Shown in pieces: positions 38,975 through 48,666 of a stretch of DNA of 64,000 nucleotides. Made by a program: the position numbers and the translations under genes. The DNA is from Methyloceanibacter superfactus. GTDB taxonomy: Bacteria; Pseudomonadota; Alphaproteobacteria; Rhizobiales; Methyloligellaceae. The notes below the pieces were generated by a model. That model saw only the letters and a program-made list of their open reading frames with translations. It had not been told where the DNA came from and did no database searches. Position 1 is the stretch's first letter, and every line of letters starts with the position of its first letter. The stretch lies in contig NZ_LPWF01000013.1 of the NCBI RefSeq assembly GCF_001723305.1, forward strand, positions 48,479-112,478. Reading direction: 5' to 3'.

Positions 38975-39325
38975 AGTTCTGGCGACGGACGCAGCACTCG
39001 ACTTGATCGAGGCCCTCAAGGGGCAACACGGCCCGCTGATGTTCCACCAATCCGGCGGCTGCTGCGACGGGTCGGCGCCATGTGCTATCCGCAAGGCGAA
39101 TTCAGCGTCGGCGGCAGCGACGTGCAACTCGGCGAGATCGGCGGCTGCCCCTTCTATATGAGCGCCGATCAGTTCGATTATTGGAAGCATACCCAGCTGA
39201 TCATCGACGTGGTGCCGGGCCGCGGCTCGGGCTTCTCGCTGGAGGCACCGGAAGGCATGCGCTTCCTGACGCGCAGCCGCGTGTTCACCGACGAAGAGGT
39301 CGACACGCTGGCGGCGGCCGGTTAG
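38964..39325 (+). CDS. DUF779 family protein, frameshifted
   Basis: This DUF779 protein is about 120 residues long. The N part reads LATDAALDLIEALKGQHGPL then FHQSGGCCDGSAP; one base must be added near 39080 to continue MCYPQGEFSVGGSDVQLGE, IGGCPFYMSADQFDYWKHTQ and SGFSLEAPEGMRFLTRSR. Conserved cysteines (GGCCDGS, GGCPFY) suggest metal binding. DUF779 genes commonly sit beside ExaC/AldB-type aldehyde dehydrogenases, as here. The function is not established. Confidence 0.84.
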
Positions 39326-39440
39326 CTCCCGGTTTGGGCCGAATCGCAGTAACCTGTTAGGGTTTACAGCCTAGATTCGGGTTCCATATTCGCCTCGACG
39401 AGCTTGGTGAGCCCCATCGGGCGCAACGGGTGTACGCGAG

Positions 39441-40286
39441 ATGCCGGCGATCAGCACAGCACTTTCCGGGCCGCAAAGCAGGCCGAGCCTCGAAGGCAAG
39501 ACCGTCGTCATCGCCGACGACGATCCGATCATCCTGGATTATCTCGAACTGCGTTGCCGTCACCTCGGCCTGAAGGTGGAGACGGCCAGCGACGGGCTCC
39601 GGGCGGTCCTCAAGGTTGGCCGGGCGCGGCCCGACCTGCTCATCCTCGACCTCAACCTGCCGGACGTTGAAGGCTTCAGAGTTGTTGAGCGGCTTTCCGA
39701 TCCGAAATTCGCGCCCGTGCCCGTGATTATCCTCACCGGACGATCGGATGAGGCCTCCAAGCAGCGCTGCGAGGACTTGAATGTCTTCTATGTTCACAAA
39801 AGCACGGAGACCTGGGCCGACGTCGAGCCGCTGATCTACGAGCTTCTCGCCCACAAGCCAGCAGAGGCTCAGGAGGAAGCGCCACAGCCGGAGGCCGCGC
39901 CGCTCGTGCTCGTGGTCGACAACAACCCTGCCGTCCTGACAGAGCTGACGCAGCGCCTGCAAAAGTATCACCTGAACGTCATTCAGGCCTCAGGCGGCAC
40001 GCAGGGCTATCTACTTGCGCTCAGGAGCAAGCCGGATCTCATCCTCACCGAATACGACATGGACGAAGGCAGCGGTCACTATCTGCTTAGCCGGGTCAAG
40101 GGCTCGCCATCGACCCAGCATATTCCGGTGATCGTCTACACCGGCACGACCCTCAGCAAGGGCGAGGAGTTCGCCATTCAGCGCGATCTACGCGGCCGGG
40201 GCCAGGCTGCCGCGTTCATGATGCGGGGCGCCAACTCGGCCGAACTCATGGCCGAGGTCGGCAAACTGATTCCGTTACCTGGCTAG
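39441..40286 (+). CDS. Double-receiver response regulator
   Basis: This 281-residue protein consists of two receiver domains and no output domain. The first (residues 20-135) is canonical: VIADDDPI, acceptor in LILDLNLPDVEG, IILTGRSD and HKSTE in place of the lysine region. The second (residues 153-275) has VVDNNP, but the acceptor position reads LILTEYDMDEG, with glutamate where aspartate is expected, so it may be locked in a phosphorylated-like state. It converges with the pseudo-receiver GGDEF gene (overlap of four bases). Confidence 0.84.
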   Translation: MPAISTALSGPQSRPSLEGKTVVIADDDPIILDYLELRCRHLGLKVETASDGLRAVLKVGRARPDLLILDLNLPDVEGFRVVERLSDPKFAPVPVIILTGRSDEASKQRCEDLNVFYVHKSTETWADVEPLIYELLAHKPAEAQEEAPQPEAAPLVLVVDNNPAVLTELTQRLQKYHLNVIQASGGTQGYLLALRSKPDLILTEYDMDEGSGHYLLSRVKGSPSTQHIPVIVYTGTTLSKGEEFAIQRDLRGRGQAAAFMMRGANSAELMAEVGKLIPLPG

Positions 40287-41229
40287 GCGGCGGGCTTTCG
40301 CTTGACCGCGCGGGCGACCCGAGACGCTTTGAGGGGATTTTCCTCAAGCCAAACCGGCGGGGGCGTCGTAGCGGCACAGTCCCGTCCTTCCAGCTTGGCG
40401 CGATAGAGCGCGAGATCGGCATTTCTAATCAGGCCGTCGACGTCATCCCCTGGCGCGAGCTGGCTGACGCCGAGACTGCATGTCAGGCTCGTCCGTCCTT
40501 GAGCGGTCTTTACGGACAGGTTGGCAATTCCTGCACGCAGCTTCTCCGCCGCCCGCAGGGCTTCGGTTTCGGTGGAGCCCTTTAGAAGAACGCAGATCTC
40601 GTCGCCGCCCAGCCGGCCGACGATAGGCTGACCCTGCCCCACCTCGCGAGCGACGACGCGGAGCGCTTCGTCGCCCGTCGAATGGCCGTAGAGGTCGTTG
40701 ACCTCCTTGAAGTAGTCGATGTCGAGCAGGATAGCCGAGACGCTGCCGGTCTTGGGCGCTTGGGCGCAAATCTCGGTGGCGCGCTCGAAGAACGCCCGGC
40801 GGTTGAGCAGTCCTGTGAGCGAATCGATGGTGGCGAGGCGGATCAACTTGCGCTGCAAGGTGAGCAGACGCTCGGCCGCCCTCAGCTTGGCATGGATCTC
40901 TGCTTTCTTCGGCGGCTTTTGAATGAGTCGTCGGCGCCGACGTCGAGAGCCTCGATCGCCGTTTGTCCATCGATATTCGACGACATCACGGCGACATAGA
41001 TCGGCCTGTGCTCGCCGGAAATCAGCCGGACCTCCCAGCAGAGCTCGACGCCGGTCATCGGCGTCAGTTCGGCCGCAGTGACCACCCCGTCGACGGATTC
41101 GTCCGCCTTGATCATATCCAGCGCCGCGAGCGGGTCGGCGAGCGCCGTCACCACATGGCCGGCTGGCTCCAGCATCTCCGATATGGCCGCCTGAACGACG
41201 TGGCTTGGCTCGATTAAGACAATATGCAT
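40283..41229 (-). CDS. Pseudo-receiver GGDEF diguanylate cyclase, frameshifted
   Basis: The N-terminal receiver-like domain (MHIVLIEPSHVVQAAISEML) lacks the phospho-acceptor: VDGVVTAAELTPMTG has alanine at that place. A frame break near 40925 separates GADDSF from KPPKKAEIHAKLRAAERLL. The GGDEF domain then follows with DSLTGLLNRRAFFERA, ILLDIDYFKEVND and RLGGDEICVLL. GGDEI is an accepted variant, so c-di-GMP synthesis is possible. No EAL domain is present. The start at ATG 41229 fits the receiver fold. Confidence 0.82.
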
Positions 41230-41324
41230 GGCGTTCTCTCCGACTGCGCACTATGCGTCGGCGAACTTAAGCCGCTCTTAAAAGCGGCTCGTATTCCGGG
41301 GTCGTGGGACGGCGGCAGGGGGCC

Positions 41325-42133
41325 TTATTGGCCGGAGAAATACTTGCCCGGCGCCGAAAACAGGCGCTCGACCTCCCGGCGCAAGCTCCGGCTGCGCTTC
41401 TTCGCCGTCTTTGTTTTCACCTTGGGCTTGGGCTCGGCCGTATCCTCGACCTTGGCCGGTTTCGCCTCGGGTGGCGGCGGGGTATCGGCCGTCGCGTTTA
41501 CGGCGCCCGTACTCTGGGGATCGGCCGTCGCCGTCTCGGTCGCCGTCTCTTCCTTACACCTCGGGGCTTGGCCCTCCGGCACGCCCGCCTCTAGGGCCGG
41601 CGTGCCGGGACCACAAAAGGGTTGGTTTGGACCGCTCTCTCGTTCTTCTCGACGCACCGGTCGAGACGGTCCAAGGCCGCCGTGCTGCTGTCGAGAGGCA
41701 CTTTGATGGTGGCGCCAGCGGCGACGACGTTCAGCGCATTCGCCGCTTTCAGCGAGCGCTCGAACTTCGCGTCCTTGACCTCCATGGAGACGGAGCTTTC
41801 TTCCGCCGCGACCTCCCGATCCCAGCTCTGGGCGCCCAGCTTCATCGTCACCGGATATTGCTTGCCGCGCTCCAGCTTCCAGTTCGGCGAGGAGAGCAAA
41901 AGGGTCAACCCCTCGCCCGTGCGCATGAAGGTCGCGAGGATGTCGTCGTCGAGCTTTCGGCTAATGGTGCACCGATCGAACGTGTCGCCCTTGTAGGCCG
42001 CTTCGATTTCCCAAGGCCCGATCGCCTCGGTCATGCTTTCCGCAGTCTCGGCGGCGGCCGCGAATGGCAGGAGCGCCAGGCCGGGTGCCGCGAGAAGCAG
42101 GAGCCCGAAAATTCGGCCGGCTTTGTTCGGCAT
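41325..42133 (-). CDS. Secreted hypothetical protein with basic C-terminal tail, frameshifted
   Basis: The N-terminal piece (from ATG 42133) has a signal peptide (MPNKAGRIFGLLLLAAPGLA to AAA) and a domain with IGPWEIEAAYKGDTFDRC, DDILATFMRTGEGLTLLLS and SSVSMEVKDAKFERSLKA. After RAVQTNPFVVP the frame breaks near 41605. The next frame continues with GTPALEAGVPEGQAP, a Pro/Thr/Ala linker and a basic tail (KVKTKTAKKRSRSLRREVER) ending at 41325. If the break is real, the protein ends at 41591 and the tail is not made. I do not recognise the family. Confidence 0.62.
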
Positions 42134-42167
42134 GGGCCTTCCTCCGCGAATATGCGTTTCTAGCGTA

Positions 42168-42290
42168 TCAGATCCTCGGGAGCCGCGCGTGGGCGAGACG
42201 CTGTCTCTCCACTTGGCGCGTCAAATACCGCTCCAGCAGCATGGCGTTCTTGCGATTGGCCTTGAACACGAGATCGAAGAGATCGCCGAT
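42168..42290 (-). pseudogene. Remnant of a DUF4112 gene (C-terminal 40 residues)
   Basis: Between two genes, the minus strand encodes IGDLFDLVFKANRKNAMLLE and ends RLPRI, then TGA at 42168-42170. The pattern GDLFDxxFKANRKN is the hallmark end of DUF4112 membrane proteins. A stop codon lies just before it, and the antiporter gene ends 79 bases upstream, so only the end of the gene remains, or a frame break hides little more. Confidence 0.55.
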
Positions 42291-42368
42291 GATTCACCCT
42301 CGCCGGCGGCCGGCGGCCGCTCCGGGGAGAACACGCCGGTATCGGCCGTGAAGTTCCGGCCGGCGGCG

Positions 42369-44144
42369 CTACTGAACCTCGTCGGCCGCGACCACCACCA
42401 CTTTGGCGTCGGGCGGTGACGGTGCGGCGTCACCGGCATCTGCTCTGGTGGGCGAGCGCACGTCGCCGACATCGCCAATCATCGCCTTGGCGATTTCGTG
42501 CTCGCCCATGACCACGAGATTGGCTCCGAGCTTGATGAGATGCTCGATCTCCGCTTCCGAATGCGCCCGGGCGATGATCGGCAGGACCGGATTGAGCGCC
42601 CGCGCCTGCTCGACCACTTGGCCGCCCTCGAAGGCGTCGGGAATGGCCACCAGAAGGCAGCGCGCTGCGCTGAGATTGGCGGCCTGAATGAGTTCCGGAT
42701 CGGCGGCATTGCCGCTCACCGCCTCGATGCCCTGCTCCTTCAGCGCGGCGACGTCGTCCGCATTGTCCTCGATGATGAAGAGCGGCGTGCCGCGCTCGCG
42801 CAGCGCATTGGAAATGAACTTGCCGACCCGACCATGACCGATAAGCACCACGTGATCCTCGAGCGTGGTCGGGTGGATGGGTTCACGCGTCGGCAGTTCC
42901 TCTTCCACTTCGACTTCCGCCGGGGAGGCCGGCTCCGCCGCATCGGCGGCGGCCTTCTCGCGGCGGGCGAAATAAGCATCGAGCACGGCGAAGAGAATCG
43001 GGTTGAGCAGGATGGAGATGATGGCGCCGGCCAGGATCAGGTCGCGCCCCTCCCCGGGCAGCAGGCCGAGCCGCATGCCGAGATTGGCCAGGATGAAGGA
43101 GAACTCGCCGATCTGCGCGAGCGAAGCTGAGATGATGAGCCCGGTCGTGCGTCCGTGGCCGAACAGGCGGACGACGGCGAAGGCCGCCGCAGACTTGGCG
43201 ACGATGATAATCAACACCGTGGCGATCAGGGCGAGCGGCGCATCGACGATGATCGCTGGGTGGAACAACATGCCGACCGAAACGAAGAACAGCACGGCGA
43301 ACGCATCGCGCAGCGGCAAGGACTCGGTCGCGGCCTGCTGGCTCAATTGAGATTCGCTCAGCATCATGCCGGCGAAGAAGGCGCCGAGCGCCAGGGACAC
43401 GCCGAACAGCTCGGCGGCGAGGAACGCGAAGCCGAGTGCGATCGACAGCACAGCCAGTCGGAATAGCTCACGGCTGCCGGTATGTGCCACATAGTGAAGG
43501 AGCATGGGGATCAGCTTCTTGCCGATCAGCAACATGCCGACGATGAAAATGGCGAGCTTGCCGAGCACTTCGGCGGTCTGCCGGGCCATCTCGGCCAGGT
43601 TCGGCGCCGCCTGCCCCTCCTGAAACAAGCCGGTCAGCCCCGGCAGCAGAACGAGGGCCAGGACCATGGCGATATCCTGAACGATCAGCCAGCCGACGGT
43701 GATCCGGCCGCGCTCGGTGTCCAGCAAGCGGCGCTCCTGGAGCATGCGCAACAGCACCACGGTACTGGCCACCGACAGGGCCAGGCCGAAGATGAAGCCG
43801 GCGCCCGGGCTCCAGCCCAGCCACCAGCCGACCGCCATGCCCAGCGGGGTCGCCACCAAGCCTTGCGCGAACGCACCCGGAATAGCGATGGCGCGCACCG
43901 ACATGAGATCCTGCACCGAAAAATGCAGCCCGACGCCGAACAGAAGGAGGATGACGCCCACCTCTGCCAGCTGATTGGCGATATTCACGTCTGTGCCGAA
44001 CCCGGGGGTAAAGCCGATGGCAATCCCGGCGACCAGATAGCCGACGAGCGGCGGCAGCTTGAGCCGATGCGCCAGCACGCCGAGGCTAAAGGCGAGCACG
44101 AGGCCAATCGTCAGCGTGGATACGAGTGGCGGCACATGCAGCAT
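42369..44144 (-). CDS. CPA2 cation:proton antiporter with TrkA-N domain
   Basis: This 591-residue protein combines a 12-13 helix Na/H-exchanger domain with a C-terminal NAD-binding TrkA-N domain. The exchanger part has LPPLVGYLVAGIAIGFTPGF, LFGVGLHFSVQDL and ASLAQIGEFSFILANLGMRL; the TrkA-N part has DHVVLIGHGRVGKFISNALR, IEDNADDVAALKEQGIEAV and SGNAADPELIQAANL. It matches KefB/YbaL-type potassium or proton antiporters. Such proteins protect against electrophiles or high potassium. The short gap before the next gene (42134-42368) holds the DUF4112 remnant. Confidence 0.92.
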   Translation of the reverse strand: MLHVPPLVSTLTIGLVLAFSLGVLAHRLKLPPLVGYLVAGIAIGFTPGFGTDVNIANQLAEVGVILLLFGVGLHFSVQDLMSVRAIAIPGAFAQGLVATPLGMAVGWWLGWSPGAGFIFGLALSVASTVVLLRMLQERRLLDTERGRITVGWLIVQDIAMVLALVLLPGLTGLFQEGQAAPNLAEMARQTAEVLGKLAIFIVGMLLIGKKLIPMLLHYVAHTGSRELFRLAVLSIALGFAFLAAELFGVSLALGAFFAGMMLSESQLSQQAATESLPLRDAFAVLFFVSVGMLFHPAIIVDAPLALIATVLIIIVAKSAAAFAVVRLFGHGRTTGLIISASLAQIGEFSFILANLGMRLGLLPGEGRDLILAGAIISILLNPILFAVLDAYFARREKAAADAAEPASPAEVEVEEELPTREPIHPTTLEDHVVLIGHGRVGKFISNALRERGTPLFIIEDNADDVAALKEQGIEAVSGNAADPELIQAANLSAARCLLVAIPDAFEGGQVVEQARALNPVLPIIARAHSEAEIEHLIKLGANLVVMGEHEIAKAMIGDVGDVRSPTRADAGDAAPSPPDAKVVVVAADEVQ

Positions 44145-44509
44145 CGAAGGGGCCCTTGAATCGGGAGCGCCGGCCGTAAAGCCCGCGTTTCCCTAGCGTG
44201 ACAACGAATTGTGGCGGCGACAATCCCTCGATTACCACAAAGCGGCCCACGCGGGGTCGTGCGACACATAAGCGCCATAAGGCGTTTACGCCGTTAGGCA
44301 TCTCTCCTTGACACTATGGCACCTGGCCTCCATGTTGCAGGCACACTGATTGCTCGCGATCGCGCGTAGCTGCCGCAACAAGTGCGGCGCCTCATCCCGA
44401 GACAATTTCCCGATTTTCGTCTGCCCCCAGAAGCGCGTGGGGTGAGGCAAGCGTCCTCACGATCGCGCATGTCCGTGCGCCGTGCTTGGCGTTCAAGGAA
44501 TAATTATAC
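44145..44509. other. Intergenic region with long rhlE leader
   Basis: These 365 bases separate the divergent antiporter and helicase genes. A candidate promoter lies at 44308-44336. If used, the helicase mRNA has a leader of about 165 bases, a common feature of cold-inducible RNA helicase genes. No protein gene is supported. Confidence 0.5.
44308..44336 (+). promoter_or_regulatory. Candidate sigma-70 promoter of rhlE
   Basis: TTGACA (44308-44313), a 17-base spacer and CATGTT (44331-44336) form a plausible promoter facing the helicase. The -35 is a perfect consensus; the -10 is fair. Confidence 0.5.
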
Positions 44510-45801
<1,292 letters not shown>

Positions 45802-45805
<4 letters not shown>

Positions 45806-46047
45806 CAAAGTCGACTCCACGCGTCTCGGCCGCGCGGCGCAATGCCGAGACGATCTTGAGTCAGAGCCGGAAACGGCAAGAGAGCTTCAAGCTCGATCAA
45901 CAGATTGCGCATGACGCCATGATGCAGAAGACGGCGCGGCTGCGGGAGCTTCGCCTGGCGAAAGAGGCGGCGGATGCGGAAGCGGCGGCAGCCGCGCCCG
46001 CTCCCAAGGCACGGAAGGCGCGCAAAGCGAAGACCACGACGGACTAG
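45802..46047 (+). CDS. Small charged hypothetical protein, coupled to rhlE
   Basis: This 81-residue helical, highly charged protein (VSAARRNAETILSQSRKRQE) ends in a Lys/Ala-rich tail (KARKARKAKTTTD). ATG overlaps the rhlE TGA and a GGAGG site lies eight bases upstream, so it is translated from the helicase mRNA. It may bind RNA; this is inference from charge and context. Confidence 0.7.
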
Positions 46048-46065
46048 AGGAGACTGAGACCAGAG

Positions 46066-46269
46066 ATGGCGTTTAAACCCAACTACAACTTTCAGAAGGC
46101 CGAGCGAGCCCGGGCCAAGGCGCAGAAGAAGCAGGAAAAGCTCAAGCGCAAGGCCGAGGCACGCGGCGACGAACAAGATGGCGAGACGGGCGCGAGCGAT
46201 ACGGACGAGGCCGCCGAAGCCTCGGTCGAAACGAACGCCGATGCTGAAACGAGCACGGACGGCGCCTAG
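46066..46269 (+). CDS. Small charged hypothetical protein (basic head, acidic tail)
   Basis: This 67-residue protein has a strongly basic N half (NYNFQKAERARAKAQKKQEK) and an acidic C half (DTDEAAEASVETNADAETS). Related short proteins starting MAFKPNYNFQ occur widely in Hyphomicrobiales without a known role. It has an AGGAGA ribosome site and follows the previous gene by 18 bases. Confidence 0.75.
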   Translation: MAFKPNYNFQKAERARAKAQKKQEKLKRKAEARGDEQDGETGASDTDEAAEASVETNADAETSTDGA

Positions 46270-46286
46270 CCAAAGGTTGGAGTATC

Positions 46287-46535
46287 ATGGCTAAGAAACA
46301 GCAGGCGCGCCCGAGCGGCTTCGTGTTATTCGACGTGTTCTATGAAGACGGCACGCAGACGTCCAACCGGAAGGTGCCGGCCACGGAGCTCGGCGGCCTG
46401 GACGGCGACGAGCCGGCGCGCACCTTTGTCGAGGACCAAGACCGCAAGATCGGCGAGATGTCCGGCAGCCCTCGGGCCGCCATCAAGACAATCACCCGGT
46501 CGGGCAAGGCGAAAGCCAAGGCCAAAGCTTCCTAA
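46287..46535 (+). CDS. Small hypothetical protein, third of the rhlE group
   Basis: This 82-residue protein reads SGFVLFDVFYEDGTQTSNRK near the start, has a central acidic segment and a Lys/Ala tail (SGKAKAKAKAS). It lies 17 bases after the previous small gene and has a GGAG site. I do not recognise a function. The compact N-terminal beta-like segment is conserved-looking compared with the tail. Confidence 0.72.
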   Translation: MAKKQQARPSGFVLFDVFYEDGTQTSNRKVPATELGGLDGDEPARTFVEDQDRKIGEMSGSPRAAIKTITRSGKAKAKAKAS

Positions 46536-46746
46536 GGCCGACCCAAGACGCCGGCCCCAAGACGCCGCCCCCCAAGGCGCGGTCCGAATCCCGCGCAAAT
46601 TCCCCAGTAACACTTTTTGGCAGACCGTCCGGACATGCGCCAGGACGGTTCCCTCACGCGCGGCGCCGCTATAGTGTGACGCCCGCCGCAAGGACGCGGC
46701 CTAAAGCCGTTTTGAAAGGCAATTCTCTGTCTGGGAGGTAGTGTTC

Positions 46747-47370
46747 ATGCAAGTTCTCTTCGCCGCCGTGAAGGGCGTGTTGGCTGTTGGCGTCGCGATG
46801 CTCTTCATCGGCGATGCGAAAGCGCAGGTTCCCATCGAGGACGAGTCCGGAACCATCACGATGACCGGCACGGTCGAGGAAATCGAGGTGCCGGAGCGGC
46901 TGATCACGGTGATTGGGCTGGGCGGCAATACGATCGCGGCGGTCATCAGCCCCGACGTGAAGGACATCAAAGAAATCAAGCTGAAAGAGACGGTCACCAT
47001 CCAGTTCACGCAGGAAGTGGCGACGGCGCTGAGACAATCGGACGAAGCACCGCAGACCAAGGAAGAAGGCCTTGTCAACGAGGAAGAGGCCGGCATGGAC
47101 ATGAACGCGCCGACCGTGGCCGAGCAGGATTGGGTCGAGTCGACCCCGTCAGGTGGCGAAAGCGACCTCACCACGATTGAGGTGACCGACACGATCAGCG
47201 CGATCAACCGGCAACAGCGGCTGGTCACGTTCGCCGGCACCGGCGGCAAGACCCGGACGATCTACATCGCGCCGGGCGTCCCGGGCTTCGACGGTCTCGA
47301 AGTGGGCGACGAAGTGGTTCTCGAAGTGACCCGCGCCGTGGTTGTCAATATCACGCTGAAGCGCGCCTAA
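46747..47370 (+). CDS. Secreted hypothetical protein with internal repeat
   Basis: This protein of about 207 residues has a signal peptide (MQVLFAAVKGVLAVGVAMLF to AQA-like site). Two related modules follow. The first (residues 35-85) reads GTVEEIEVPERLITVIGLGG and ends VTIQFTQEVA; the second (residues 145-200) reads TDTISAINRQQRLVTFAGTG and ends VVLEVTRAVV. Both look like small beta domains, joined by an acidic linker. ATG 46747 has a GGGAGG site eight bases upstream; GTG 46741 is possible. It is likely periplasmic; the function is unknown. Confidence 0.7.
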   Translation: MQVLFAAVKGVLAVGVAMLFIGDAKAQVPIEDESGTITMTGTVEEIEVPERLITVIGLGGNTIAAVISPDVKDIKEIKLKETVTIQFTQEVATALRQSDEAPQTKEEGLVNEEEAGMDMNAPTVAEQDWVESTPSGGESDLTTIEVTDTISAINRQQRLVTFAGTGGKTRTIYIAPGVPGFDGLEVGDEVVLEVTRAVVVNITLKRA

Positions 47371-47389
47371 GAATAAAGGCGCGGCGGCG

Positions 47390-47851
47390 TTACATCGTCG
47401 TCGCGCCGATCACCTCGTGATCGGTAATCACGCATTGCCATGCGCCGACGGCCGGGAACTCGGCGAGATCCTGCCGCTGCTCGAGAAACTGCATGGCAGC
47501 GAGAAATCCCGCATGCCCCATGCAGGCGTTGGGCGACATGAGGTCGGCAAGAAACTCCATAGGCACCGGCACGTCGATACATCCGAGGGCCGTCAGAGCG
47601 GCCTTCCGCTCCTCGAGGGTCTGGGCCTTCTCGTTGTCGTAGATCTTGCCTTGACCCGTGGGCTCGAGCGGCGTCTCGGCGCGATGGCACGCCTTGACGA
47701 TGAGTTGCACATAAACCGGCTTCTCCTTCTCCTCACCCATGCGCGTGGGCTGGGACGGGTCGGACTCGGTCTTTGCTTCGGGCTCGGTGGCGGCGGCGGT
47801 GCCACACGCCATGACGGCCAGCGCGAGCGCGGCAATCAAAGGACGGATCAT
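47390..47851 (-). CDS. Secreted hypothetical protein
   Basis: This 153-residue protein has a signal peptide (MIRPLIAALALAVMACGTAA). The MACG end of the hydrophobic stretch could be a lipoprotein-like site, although the usual lipobox is LxGC. Four cysteines in the mature part (KACHRAE, LGCIDV, NACMGH, WQCVIT) suggest disulfides. It is convergent with the previous gene, 19 bases between stops. The family is not recognised. Confidence 0.65.
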   Translation of the reverse strand: MIRPLIAALALAVMACGTAAATEPEAKTESDPSQPTRMGEEKEKPVYVQLIVKACHRAETPLEPTGQGKIYDNEKAQTLEERKAALTALGCIDVPVPMEFLADLMSPNACMGHAGFLAAMQFLEQRQDLAEFPAVGAWQCVITDHEVIGATTM

Positions 47852-48061
47852 GGCGACGTCTCACTCTTTCAGAGCCGACGGCCGTGCTCTTGCGCTTTAG
47901 CCTCGTTTACGGCTGGCCGGTGCCGCGTGGGGCACGCGCCCCAAAACCCGCCGGTAAGCGGGAAGATATTCTAACGGCTCTTGCCACGAATCCCAAAGCA
48001 CCTTTCCAGGGCGAAGGCCGCGCCAAGGCCCCTGTTCGGCGGGAAATCGGCGCTTCTCGGG

Positions 48062-48666
48062 TCACGATGTCGTGACAACCTCGTAGCCATATTCAGCGGC
48101 GCTCGCCGTCAGCCAGCGCCAGAAACTTGCCGACACGCTGCGGAAGATGGCGATGTCATAGCTGTCAGCCTCACCCTCCTGCCAGAGCTGCACACCCATA
48201 TGGGAAATGGTGCTGGTCACCGCGCCGCCGGCCGGGAAGGCGCGGGGGTCGAGATCGACGGCGAGGCCCTTGGCGAGCACGTCACGGGCGCGCGGCCCGC
48301 TCACGCGCAGCACGGCCCGGCCGCCGCTCTGGTCCGAGACGGAGGCGAGGCCCTTAAGCCGCGTGGCGAGATCCTCAGCCAGCGCCTCATGGGCGAGCGT
48401 CTCCGACACCACGAGCCACTGACCTGGTCCATAGCCGATGAAATTCACGGACTTGCCCCGCGCCGTCACTGACTTGGCGGGAAGATCGACGCCATAGGCT
48501 TCGCGCACGGCCGCCGTCAAAGCCTTGTCCTGGCCCTTGCGCGCGGCCAGCGTGGCGAGGCCGAGATTGGCGCGTTCGGCGATGGTAACGCCGGGGGTAT
48601 CCGCCTTGCCGACGCGGCCGGGGTTGGCGATGCCGTGGAGCGCGAAAGGGATGCGAGCTTAGGCAC
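48062..48666 (-). CDS. mgdD: N-methylglutamate dehydrogenase subunit D (SoxG-like), frameshifted
   Basis: This is the gamma-type small subunit of a heterotetrameric sarcosine-oxidase-like enzyme, about 200 residues. Recognised text includes PGVTIAERANLGLATLAARK, NFIGYGPGQWLVVSET, QSGGRAVLRVSGPRARDVLA and the end SFWRWLTASAAEYGYEV. A break near 48640 separates the GTG start (48666, overlapping the mgdC stop) from the rest. By comparison with SoxG it adopts a GcvT-like fold and completes the complex. The context with mgs and gmaS genes favours N-methylglutamate over sarcosine as substrate. Confidence 0.82.
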
